DNA of 41,882 bases from Alkalilacustris brevis (GTDB lineage: Bacteria > Pseudomonadota > Alphaproteobacteria > Rhodobacterales > Rhodobacteraceae). The stretch is taken from positions 1-41,882 of the forward strand of contig NZ_QNVJ01000046.1 of assembly GCF_003350345.1 (NCBI RefSeq), written 5' to 3'. This document shows positions 17,209-24,720 of the stretch, piece by piece (within the stretch, counting starts at the first letter, position 1; each line of letters opens with the position of its first letter). The position numbers were made by a program, and so were the translations under genes. Under the pieces are notes generated by a model, which worked only from the letters and a program-made list of their open reading frames with translations, was not told the origin of the DNA and ran no database searches.

Positions 17209-19467
17209 ATGCCCGAAAGGTATGAAACCGAAAGCCGCAAGCTGCTGCGCCGCCTGCGCGACTCTTTGGCCGAGCCTGGCGAAGGTCAGGAGCGGCTAGA
17301 TCGCATCACCACGATCATCGCCGATTCGATGCGCACAGAGGTGTGTTCGATCTATCTGTTCCGCGACGCCGAAACACTGGAACTGTGCGCCACCGAAGGG
17401 CTGAAGCCCGAGGCGGTGCATCAGACCCGGCTGCGCCTGGGAGAAGGGCTGGTGGGCCGGGTCGCGCGCACAGCTATCCCGATCAATACCGGGGACGCCC
17501 CCGCCGCGGCGGGATTCCGCTACATGCCGGAGACCGGCGAGGAAGTCTATTCCTCCTTCCTGGGCGTGCCGATCCAGCGGTTGGGCGAAAGGCTGGGCGT
17601 CCTGGTCGTGCAGTCCAGGGAGGCGCGCGAATTCTCCGATGACGAAGTTTACGCGCTGGAGGTCGTCGCCATGGTGCTGGCCGAGATGACCGAACTGGGT
17701 GCCTTTATCGGCGAAGGCGCCGCACTGGCCGCACCGCACCAGCGCGCGGTCATGCTGCGCGGCGGCAGCGCACAGGAAGGCGTGGCCGAAGGCCAGGTCT
17801 GGTTGCACGAGCCGCGCGTCGTCGTCACCAACCCGGTCGCTGACGACCCCGAGACCGAACGCGAACGCCTGCGCGAGGCGGTCGGGCAACTGCGCCTGTC
17901 CGTCGATGAGATGCTCGCCGTCGCACCCGCGCATGACAAGGACCAGCACGAGGTTCTGAACGCCTATCGGATGTTCGCGAATTCGCGCGGCTGGCTCAAG
18001 CGCATGGAACAGGATATCGAGCGCGGCCTTTCCGCCGAGGCCGCAGTGGAAAAAGAGCAATCCGCCGCCCGCTCGCGCCTGCAGATGGTGCCCGACCCTT
18101 ACCTGCGAGAACGCCTGCACGATCTGGACGATCTTTCGCATCGTCTGCTGCGCATCCTCACCGGCCAGGGCAACGACACCGGCGCCGAGATGCCGCTCAA
18201 CCCGGTGCTCGTGGCCCGCAATATCGGCCCCGGCGAGTTGCTGGACTACGGGCAGCGGCTGCGCGGCATCGTGCTGGAAGAAGGCTCTGTCGGCAGCCAT
18301 GCCGCGATCGTTGCCCGCGCGCTGGCGATCCCGCTGGTGATCAATGCCGACCATATCACCACCGAGGCGCTCAACGGCGACCATATCCTTGTGGATGGCA
18401 CCGAAGGCATCGTTCACCTGCGCCCCGAAGAAAGCATCTCGGCCGCCTTCCGTGACAAGATGGCGATGCACGCAAAGGCGCAGGAGCGCTACAAGGACCT
18501 GCGCGACAAGCCGGCGCAGGCGCTTTGCGGCACCACGATAGATCTGCACATGAACGCCGGGCTGATGGCCGACCTGCCCTCGCTTGCCGGCTCGGGCGCG
18601 CACGGGGTGGGACTGTTCCGCACTGAGTTGCAGTTCCTCATCAGCAACAAGATGCCGCGCCGGTCGGAGCTCGCGGCAATCTACGACCGCGTGCTCAACG
18701 CGGCGCAGGGCAAACGTGTGGTGTTCCGCACGCTCGACATCGGCTCTGACAAGGTTCTGCCCTATCTCAAACCGCAAGACGAGCCCAACCCGGCGCTTGG
18801 CTGGCGGGCTATCCGGGTCGGTCTGGACAGGCCCGGCATATTGCGCATGCAATTGCAGGCCCTGATCCGCGCATCGGCCGGCCGGCCGCTGACGCTGATG
18901 TTTCCGTTTGTCGCCCAGCCGGAAGAATTCGCCACCGCCCGCGACCATGTCATGCGTGAGATGGAGCGCGAAGACCGGCTTGGCCATCCGCTGCCCGAGA
19001 ATCTGGAAATCGGCGCCATGCTGGAAACGCCCAGCCTTGCCTTCGCGCCCCGGCAGTTCTTCGAGATGGCGGATTTCATCTCGATCGGCGGCAACGATCT
19101 CAAGCAATTCTTCTTCGCCGCCGACCGCGAAAACGAAAGGGTGCGCCGCCGCTACGATACGCTGAGTGTCAGTTTTCTGGCATTCATCCAGCAGATCATC
19201 GCCCGATGCGCCGAAACCGGAACGCCGCTTTCCTTCTGCGGCGAAGATGCCGGGCGTCCGATCGAAGCGGCCTGTTTCGCCGCGCTCGGCCTGCACAGCC
19301 TGTCCATGCGGCCCGCATCGATAGGGCCCGTCAAACATTTGATTCGGCGAATAGACCTGAATGATCTGCGCGCCACGATCAAAGCCGAAATGGGCAATGG
19401 CGTGCAATCCGTCCGCCCTGCCGTGATCTCCTGGTTCAGTCACAACACCGCCGATAACGGGGCCTGA
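17209..19467 (+). CDS. ptsP: Phosphoenolpyruvate-protein phosphotransferase PtsP (enzyme I-Ntr)
   Basis: 752 residues: N-terminal GAF domain (about 25-165), then the enzyme I HPr-binding and phosphohistidine domains, then the PEP-binding TIM barrel (about 470-735). The phospho-acceptor His is H364 in GSVGSHAAIVARA; GLFRTE, FRTLDIGSDK, GGNDLKQFFFAADR and FCGEDAGRP mark the PEP site. It starts the nitrogen phosphotransferase relay (EINtr to NPr to EIIANtr), and its GAF domain lets glutamine or alpha-ketoglutarate influence it in homologues. The SD-like GGGAG is only 3 nt from the ATG. The 15-nt gap to lysC indicates co-transcription; this pairing is common in the group. Confidence 0.96.
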   Translation: MPERYETESRKLLRRLRDSLAEPGEGQERLDRITTIIADSMRTEVCSIYLFRDAETLELCATEGLKPEAVHQTRLRLGEGLVGRVARTAIPINTGDAPAAAGFRYMPETGEEVYSSFLGVPIQRLGERLGVLVVQSREAREFSDDEVYALEVVAMVLAEMTELGAFIGEGAALAAPHQRAVMLRGGSAQEGVAEGQVWLHEPRVVVTNPVADDPETERERLREAVGQLRLSVDEMLAVAPAHDKDQHEVLNAYRMFANSRGWLKRMEQDIERGLSAEAAVEKEQSAARSRLQMVPDPYLRERLHDLDDLSHRLLRILTGQGNDTGAEMPLNPVLVARNIGPGELLDYGQRLRGIVLEEGSVGSHAAIVARALAIPLVINADHITTEALNGDHILVDGTEGIVHLRPEESISAAFRDKMAMHAKAQERYKDLRDKPAQALCGTTIDLHMNAGLMADLPSLAGSGAHGVGLFRTELQFLISNKMPRRSELAAIYDRVLNAAQGKRVVFRTLDIGSDKVLPYLKPQDEPNPALGWRAIRVGLDRPGILRMQLQALIRASAGRPLTLMFPFVAQPEEFATARDHVMREMEREDRLGHPLPENLEIGAMLETPSLAFAPRQFFEMADFISIGGNDLKQFFFAADRENERVRRRYDTLSVSFLAFIQQIIARCAETGTPLSFCGEDAGRPIEAACFAALGLHSLSMRPASIGPVKHLIRRIDLNDLRATIKAEMGNGVQSVRPAVISWFSHNTADNGA

Positions 19468-19495
19468 CGCCAGGGCACACCCGCAATAGCCAGCT

Positions 19496-20002
19496 TTACT
19501 TTTGCGATGTTTTCCCGATCTCGGCGCCGTCCCTGACCACATCGCCCGTGATACCTTCCCAGGCGCCCGGCGTCAGCTCAAACCCCAGAACACGGTCGGG
19601 GTTCGTGGGCGGCGGCATCCGCACCCCCTGCAGCCGCCGAAAGCCGAAACGCTCGTAATAGGGCGCATCCCCGACCAGGAGCACCCGCGCCCAGCCCAGC
19701 GCGCGGGCACGCCGCAGGCTTTCGGCGATCAGATGGCCGCCCAGCCCCTCGCCCTGCCGGGTGGGATGCACGGCAATCGGCCCCAGCAACAGCACCCGCT
19801 GCCCGGCCACCCGGACCGGCCAATACCGAACCGCCGCCGCCAGGCTGTCCTGGTCGCGCAGCACCATGCACAGCGACGCCACCGGCGCGACCCCCTCGCG
19901 CAGCCGGTAGGACGACAGCGCCTCGCGCCCCGGTGCAAAGCACAGGTCGTAAAGCGCCTCGACCTCCCACCAGTCCGACGGGTTTTCCTCGCGTAGCTCC
20001 AC
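19496..20002 (-). CDS. GNAT family N-acetyltransferase
   Basis: 168 residues from a GTG at 20002. The acetyl-CoA motif A appears as LLLGPIAVHPTRQGEGLGGHLIAES-type sequence (V-x-P-x-x-Q-x-x-G-x-G, about 75-98), followed by LVGDAPYYERFGF, the hallmark of the YhbS-like subgroup. The substrate is unknown. The frame extends to a GTG at 20059, but the added residues are not family-like. A CAGGG lies close before 20002; the start remains uncertain. Convergent with ptsP, divergent from the flavin reductase gene. Confidence 0.87.
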   Translation of the reverse strand: MELREENPSDWWEVEALYDLCFAPGREALSSYRLREGVAPVASLCMVLRDQDSLAAAVRYWPVRVAGQRVLLLGPIAVHPTRQGEGLGGHLIAESLRRARALGWARVLLVGDAPYYERFGFRRLQGVRMPPPTNPDRVLGFELTPGAWEGITGDVVRDGAEIGKTSQK

Positions 20003-20094
20003 AATCCCTGCCCGCCGACCAGCCCATACCCGGAAAATGACTGGAAACGCCCCTAGCACGCGGCTAGGTCGGGATCAAACGTGAAGGATGCATG

Positions 20095-20700
20095 ATGTTC
20101 TACCGCCCCCATGACGGTCACGGCCTGCCGCACAACCCGTTCGGCGCCATCGTCACGCCCCGCCCGATCGGCTGGATCGCGACACGCAGCGCCGATGGCG
20201 CGGAAAACCTTGCGCCCTATTCCTTCTTCAACGCGGTGGCTTACGCGCCGCCGCAGGTCATGTTTGCCTCGGTCAGTGCCAAGCAGGATCGCGGCGACAC
20301 CAAGGACAGCGTGGCCAATATCCGGGAAACCGGCGTGTTCTGCGTCAATATCGTCGAATACGCCGCGCGGGACAGGATGAACGAAACGTCGGGCCCCTGG
20401 CCGCGCGAAACCGATGAATTCGTTCATGCGGACGTGCCCCGCGCCGATTGTGAAACCATCGCCTGCTCGCGCGTGGCCGGGGCGCCCGCCAGCCTGGAAT
20501 GCCGCATGACACAGATCGTGCCGCTGAAAGGCCGGGCCAATTTCGCAGTCTTCGGCGAAGTCACCGGCATCCACATGCGCGACGACTGCCTCATTGATGG
20601 AATATTCGACATCACCCGCTTCCAGCCGCTCAGCAGGCTGGGCTATAGGGATTACGCCCGTATCACCGAAGTCTTCACCCTCAAACGCCCCGGCGAATGA
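20095..20700 (+). CDS. Flavin reductase-like (DIM6/NTAB family) FMN-binding protein
   Basis: 201 residues with the FMN-binding split-barrel pattern: NPFGAIVTPRPIGWIATR, NLAPYSFFNAVAYAPP, KDSVANIRETGVFCVNIV. Members reduce FMN or use it as cofactor in an unknown oxidoreductase reaction. Tandem ATG codons stand at 20092 and 20095; AAGGA is better spaced for the second. apt begins 21 nt after its stop on the same strand, so the two may be co-transcribed. Confidence 0.88.
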   Translation: MFYRPHDGHGLPHNPFGAIVTPRPIGWIATRSADGAENLAPYSFFNAVAYAPPQVMFASVSAKQDRGDTKDSVANIRETGVFCVNIVEYAARDRMNETSGPWPRETDEFVHADVPRADCETIACSRVAGAPASLECRMTQIVPLKGRANFAVFGEVTGIHMRDDCLIDGIFDITRFQPLSRLGYRDYARITEVFTLKRPGE

Positions 20701-20721
20701 GCCCCAGCCAAGAGACCGCCA

Positions 20722-21255
20722 ATGACCAGGACCGTCAGGGATTATATCCGAACCATCGCGGACTTCCCCAGGGAAGGCGTCCAGTTTCGCGATGTCACCA
20801 CGCTCTTCGCCGATGCGCGCGGCTTTCGCATGGCCATCGACCAACTTCTGCATCCCTATGCCGGCGAACGGATCGACTGCGTCGCCGGGCTCGAGGCGCG
20901 CGGCTTCATCCTGGGCGGCGCCATCGCGCACCAGCTTTCGGTGGGCTTCGTGCCGATCCGCAAGAAAGGCAAGCTGCCCGGCACGACCATAGCGCAGGAA
21001 TACACGCTGGAATACGGCGAGGCGGTCATGGAACTCCACGACGACGCCCTGCAACCGGGCGACCGCGTGCTGCTTGTCGATGACCTTCTCGCCACGGGCG
21101 GCACCGCCGAGGCCGGCATCCGCCTGATCGAACGCCTCGGCGCCGAAGTCGCCGGCTGCGCCTTCATCATCGACCTGCCCGACCTGGGCGGGCGCAAACG
21201 GCTCGAGGCGCTGGGCATGAAGGTGCACACGCTCTGTTCCTTCGAGGGTCACTGA
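20722..21255 (+). CDS. apt: Adenine phosphoribosyltransferase
   Basis: 177 residues, normal length. Salvages adenine with PRPP to AMP and pyrophosphate. The PRPP-binding motif is [14 protein letters not shown], and the family segments [15 protein letters not shown] and [15 protein letters not shown] are intact. The ATG at 20722 follows AAGAGA weakly. It ends in a convergent gap with a strong hairpin and repeat copy B. Confidence 0.96.
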   Translation: MTRTVRDYIRTIADFPREGVQFRDVTTLFADARGFRMAIDQLLHPYAGERIDCVAGLEARGFILGGAIAHQLSVGFVPIRKKGKLPGTTIAQEYTLEYGEAVMELHDDALQPGDRVLLVDDLLATGGTAEAGIRLIERLGAEVAGCAFIIDLPDLGGRKRLEALGMKVHTLCSFEGH

Positions 21256-21314
21256 AGCAGTTTCAAGTCAGGCCGGGTCACCTTGCGGCTCGAAAATTTC
21301 GCCAAAACAGGAGA

Positions 21315-21357
21315 TTACAGCCATTTGGCGTTTCAACGAAAAACCGAATGGCTGTAA
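21315..21357. terminator. 14-bp AT-rich stem-loop after apt
   Basis: TTACAGCCATTTGG (21315-21328) pairs with CCGAATGGCTGTAA (21344-21357), 14 pairs with one G-T, around a 15-nt loop. It lies 60 nt past the apt stop, in the convergent gap before the SDR gene. No T-run follows on the plus strand; TTTT occurs about 8 nt beyond on the minus strand. It may be a two-way terminator or a structured RNA. Confidence 0.5.
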
Positions 21358-21370
21358 CAGCACCCCGCCT

Positions 21371-21421
21371 CCATCTTCTTGGCAAAAATATCCTTGCCGA
21401 AGGCATTCCCGGCAGGCAAGG
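21371..21421 (-). repeat. Dispersed intergenic repeat, copy B (terminator-like for the SDR gene)
   Basis: Holds CTTCTTGGC, then AAAAATATCC, then TTGCCGAAGGCA. CCTTGCC (21392-21398) and GGCAAGG (21415-21421) can pair. Read on the minus strand, the hairpin is followed by ATATTTTTG, the form of an intrinsic terminator, 59 nt past the SDR stop. Confidence 0.7.
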
Positions 21422-21479
21422 CAGCGGCGTCTCCAACCGCGGCGCGCGGCGCTCGCAATTCGGGCCGGTGCCGCCGCAC

Positions 21480-22289
21480 TCAATGCGCGGGGGCTGCCAC
21501 CACATCCACCAGGCTGCGCCCGCCATCGATCGTGACCACCTGCCCGGTCATGAAGGCCGCCCCGTCCGAGGCCAGGAATTGCGCCGCTTCGGCCAGTTCG
21601 CCCGGCGCGGCGATGCGCGACAGCGGCGTGTTGTCGCGAATCTCGTCACGGTAGTCGTCATGTTCGCGGATCTGCCCGCGCAGGCTTGCGCTCATCACGC
21701 TGCCGAAGGCCAGCGCGTTGACGCGAATGCGATGCGGTGCCAGCGCGACAGCCAGCGCACGTGTCATCTGGTCCACGGCCGCGGTGCTGATCGAATAGGC
21801 CAGAAGCTCCGGCTGCGACCGTCGCGCAGCAATTGAAGAAAGGTTCACGATGGCGCCGACACTGCGCGCGTCGCTTTCGTCGCGCTCGGCCTGCTGGATC
21901 ATTCGCCGTGCCACCGCCTGGCTCAGCCGCAGGCTGGTCATCAGGTTCTGCTGAAGCAGTTCCTCCACCGTGCCGTCATCGGCTGCCAGGGGGTCGCTGC
22001 GCAGGCACTGGCGCGAGGCGTTGACCAGAATGTCGATCCGGTCAAAGGCGTCGATGGTCGCCGAAAGCAGGTTGGCGATGGTCAGCCGCTCACGCAGGTC
22101 GCCGCCAAAATAGCGAACAGGCCCTTCCTTGCGGGCCTCTTCGCCGATTTCCTTTTCAAGGCGATCCTCGTCGATATCGGCGAACATCACATTCGCACCG
22201 TTTGCAACGAAATGGCGCGCGATCGCCAGCCCGACCCCGTTGGCCGCGCCCGTCACGATAGCCGTCCGGCCCTCGATGGAAAAGCTCAT
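21480..22289 (-). CDS. SDR family protein with altered catalytic motif
   Basis: 269 residues of the short-chain dehydrogenase/reductase fold. The NAD(P)-binding TGAANGVG (13-20) and an acidic residue at the end of beta-2 (FADID) suggest NAD. The NNAG motif has become VNAS, and the active-site Tyr (Y165, in AYSISTAAV) is followed four residues later by Thr169, not the Lys of YxxxK. The codon is plainly ACC. The Ser before it (S152) and N in QQNLMTSL are kept. So it may be a weak or non-classical enzyme, or a binding protein. The start at 22289 is followed by a typical first strand. The convergent apt gene ends 224 nt away. Confidence 0.88.
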   Translation of the reverse strand: MSFSIEGRTAIVTGAANGVGLAIARHFVANGANVMFADIDEDRLEKEIGEEARKEGPVRYFGGDLRERLTIANLLSATIDAFDRIDILVNASRQCLRSDPLAADDGTVEELLQQNLMTSLRLSQAVARRMIQQAERDESDARSVGAIVNLSSIAARRSQPELLAYSISTAAVDQMTRALAVALAPHRIRVNALAFGSVMSASLRGQIREHDDYRDEIRDNTPLSRIAAPGELAEAAQFLASDGAAFMTGQVVTIDGGRSLVDVVAAPAH

Positions 22290-22335
22290 GTCGCCTCGCG
22301 TGATGATTCAGGAGGGAGGACTGTAGGCCAGATCG

Positions 22336-23355
22336 TCACCTTGTGCGAGGGGGCGGCTTTCGCGGCCCCTGCGCGAGGTGGACCTTGAAGGCGGAACTGC
22401 CCGCGATTTCCTCGTGGCGTCTGAATGCGGCCGCAAGTGCAGCCTCATAGGGCAGATGCCGGTTGGCGACCATCCAGAGCCGCCCCTGCGGGCCAAGCAG
22501 CCGCGCGGCGGCGTCGATGAAAGCCACGCCCAGCGCCGGATCGCCCTTGCGGCCAGTGTGGAAGGGCGGGTTCATGACCACCGCATCCAGCCCCGCCGCG
22601 CCGTCGAAGCGCGTCGCATCGGCCCAGTGGAAACGCGCACGGGGGTCACGGATATTCTCGCGCGCGCAGTCCAGTGCCTCGAACCCGGCCTCGACAAGAT
22701 GCAGCTCCTCGACCCCGTCGCGCGTCAGGATCTGCGCCGCCAGCCAGCCCCAGCCCGCCCCCAGATCGGCAATGCGCGGCGGCAAACGCGCAGGCAGCGC
22801 CCCGGCCAGCAACATCGAGCCCGGATCGGGCCCATCGGCCGAAAACACACCCGGCCGGGTGACGAACCCGCCTTCAAGCCGACGCGGCTGCGCCTGCCAG
22901 TCCGCGAACGCTTCGGGCGCGGGTGCAGGCATCCAGAACAGCTTGCCATGCCCCTTGGAGACCACCCCCGCAACCCCGGCGCGCGCACGGCAGGCGCGCA
23001 GCACAGCATCGGCACCTTCGGTTTTCTGCCCGTCCACGATCACCGGCCCATCGGTTTGGGAAACCGCGCGAGCGATCAGATCATGCGCTTCTTCCCGCGC
23101 GCGCGGCAGGCAAACGATACTGGCCGCGAAACGCCCCTCTTCCAGGCGGGGTGCCACCTGCCACCCGGCGCGGGAAAGGGCGTCGTGATCGGGCCGAAAA
23201 CCCTGCACCAGTTGCGCCCTCTCGCGCGGCAGCAGCGACAGGTCATCGCCCGCGCGCGGACCGAGCACACAGATGGCACCTGCTTCCGGCAGGGTCAGCC
23301 CCTCCTCGCGCAGGGCAAGCGCAAGGCGCGCGGCACGCGGGTCATTCATCGGCAT
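22336..23355 (-). CDS. RsmC-like methyltransferase (small-domain, NPPF type)
   Basis: 339 residues. A variable N-terminal half is followed by a Rossmann SAM-binding domain with IADLGAGWGWLAAQIL (motif I) and VVMNPPFHTG (motif IV; N262-F265). This combination is that of 16S rRNA m2G1207 methyltransferase RsmC and relatives, so methylation of a guanine N2 in small-subunit rRNA is likely. The ATG codons at 23355 and 23349 are both possible, with no clear ribosome site; the gene starts 14 nt past the clpS stop, so it may depend on translation from clpS. The frame also opens back into clpS to 23391. Confidence 0.85.
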   Translation of the reverse strand: MPMNDPRAARLALALREEGLTLPEAGAICVLGPRAGDDLSLLPRERAQLVQGFRPDHDALSRAGWQVAPRLEEGRFAASIVCLPRAREEAHDLIARAVSQTDGPVIVDGQKTEGADAVLRACRARAGVAGVVSKGHGKLFWMPAPAPEAFADWQAQPRRLEGGFVTRPGVFSADGPDPGSMLLAGALPARLPPRIADLGAGWGWLAAQILTRDGVEELHLVEAGFEALDCARENIRDPRARFHWADATRFDGAAGLDAVVMNPPFHTGRKGDPALGVAFIDAAARLLGPQGRLWMVANRHLPYEAALAAAFRRHEEIAGSSAFKVHLAQGPRKPPPRTR

Positions 23356-23369
23356 TGTCGGGCGCGGCC

Positions 23370-23759
23370 CTATTCCTTTTCCATGGTGCATTGCAGCGGG
23401 TGCTGGTGGCGGCGGGCGAAATCCATCACCTGGGCGACCTTGGTTTCGGCAATCTCGAAACTGAACACCCCCACGACCGCTACACCGCGCTTGTGCACCA
23501 CCAACATCAGCTCGAAGGCCTGCGCATGGCTCATCCCGAAGAAACGCTCAAGCACATGCACCACGAATTCCATCGGGGTGTAATCGTCATTCAAAAGCAG
23601 CACCTTGTAGAGCGGCGGCCGCTGGGTGCGCGTGCGTGTCTTGGTGACAACGGCGGCGTCACCGTCGCGCCCCCCGCCGTCATCCGAATCCTTGCCGGAC
23701 ATCGCGATCGCGCGCTGCATGGATGGCGTCGTGCCTTTGACTGGGATAACCATATTCAT
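23370..23759 (-). CDS. clpS: ATP-dependent Clp protease adaptor ClpS
   Basis: 129 residues. The conserved core runs from [20 protein letters not shown] to [23 protein letters not shown]; it binds ClpA and N-degron substrates. The motif [10 protein letters not shown] and the later His-containing VVHKRG are intact. The first 45 residues are disordered and acidic. An alternative ATG at 23702 would give 110 residues, the usual family size; neither has a good ribosome site. A TATAAT box ends 7 nt before the ATG at 23759, which would allow a leaderless message from the first start or a 58-nt leader for the second. Confidence 0.93.
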   Translation of the reverse strand: MNMVIPVKGTTPSMQRAIAMSGKDSDDGGGRDGDAAVVTKTRTRTQRPPLYKVLLLNDDYTPMEFVVHVLERFFGMSHAQAFELMLVVHKRGVAVVGVFSFEIAETKVAQVMDFARRHQHPLQCTMEKE

Positions 23760-23766
23760 CGTTGCA

Positions 23767-23772
23767 ATTATA
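23767..23772 (-). promoter_or_regulatory. clpS: Candidate -10 box (TATAAT) of clpS
   Basis: The minus strand reads CGCTATAATTGCAACGATG: a perfect TATAAT whose expected start point falls at or next to the ATG at 23759. No good -35 is visible 17 nt upstream. The 75-nt gap is shared with the divergent HAD gene. Confidence 0.45.
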
Positions 23773-23834
23773 GCGTTTCACGAGGGCGAGAAAAGAGGGC
23801 CGAGAACAATGCGCGATCATGGTGGCAATACGGG

Positions 23835-24542
23835 ATGAGCGAGGCAATCACCATCATCGGTTTCGACGCCGATGATACGCTCTGGCACAATGAGCGGTTT
23901 TTCCGCCTCACCCAGGCACGTTTCTTCGAGTTGCTGGCCGATCACGCCGAGGCCAGTGCCCTTTCCGAGCGCCTGCTTGCGGCCGAGCGGCGCAACCTGG
24001 GACGCTACGGATTCGGGGTGAAGGGCTTCGTGCTGTCGATGATCGAAACCGCGATCGAGGTCACGGACCGTCAGGTGCCCGCCCAGGTCATCGCCGAGCT
24101 GATGGACGCCGGACGCGAGATGCTCGATCACCCGATCGAGTTGCTGCCCGGCGCGCGCGAAACTGTCGCGGCGCTTGCCGGGCAGTATCGCCTCGTGCTG
24201 ATTACCAAGGGCGATCTTCTCCACCAAGAGCGCAAGTTGGCGCAATCAGGCCTGGGCGATCTGTTCGACGGGGTCGAGATTGTCAGCGAAAAGACACCGC
24301 AGGTTTATGCCAGCGTCTTTTCCAGACATGGAAGCGGCGCTGAACAGGCGCTGATGGTCGGCAATTCGATGCGTTCCGATGTGATCCCGCCCATTCTCGC
24401 CGGAGGCTGGGGCGTGCATGTGCCACATGGCGAACCCTGGGCAATCGAGCACGCCGAACCGCCCCTGGATCATGCCAGGTTCCGTGAATTGGGCGAACTC
24501 GGCCAGTTGCCCGATCTCGTGGCGTGGATTGATGGTGCATGA
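23835..24542 (+). CDS. HAD family hydrolase
   Basis: 235 residues of the haloacid dehalogenase phosphatase type. The nucleophile motif is GFDADDTLWHNE (D11, D13), with LITKGD (motif II Thr/Lys region) and MVGNSMRSD (motif III acidic residue). It is probably a phosphatase for a small phosphorylated metabolite; the substrate is unknown. The frame extends far upstream through the clpS and methyltransferase region, but the ATG at 23835 begins the fold. Divergent from clpS. Confidence 0.9.
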   Translation: MSEAITIIGFDADDTLWHNERFFRLTQARFFELLADHAEASALSERLLAAERRNLGRYGFGVKGFVLSMIETAIEVTDRQVPAQVIAELMDAGREMLDHPIELLPGARETVAALAGQYRLVLITKGDLLHQERKLAQSGLGDLFDGVEIVSEKTPQVYASVFSRHGSGAEQALMVGNSMRSDVIPPILAGGWGVHVPHGEPWAIEHAEPPLDHARFRELGELGQLPDLVAWIDGA

Positions 24543-24611
24543 GCCGCGAACGACCACAAGATATTGCATTCCGCGGCGAATAATCCCGGATCAACTGTGG
24601 CGGCAAAGTAC

Positions 24612-24617
24612 TTGACA
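24612..24617 (+). promoter_or_regulatory. TTGACA element upstream of the carboxypeptidase gene
   Basis: TTGACA occurs at 24612-24617 and again at 24658-24663. The second has AAAGAT 17 nt further on as a weak -10 (24681-24686), placing a possible start about 30 nt before the gene. Both are plausible -35 elements in a 172-nt gap that has no other gene. Confidence 0.3.
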
Positions 24618-24720
24618 GAAAAAAGTTTTCCCACCGGGGGCGCTGTGCTATCCTTGTTTGACAATGTTGTGACTCCGGCAAAAGATCAGGAGCGCATGAG
24701 GCAGTAAGAGGGCAGTGCCC

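Noticed and set aside
17296-19542. Very long leftward open frame opposite ptsP
   Set aside because: The plus strand encodes intact PtsP with all active-site motifs; the reverse frame is His/Gln/Arg-rich and resembles no family.
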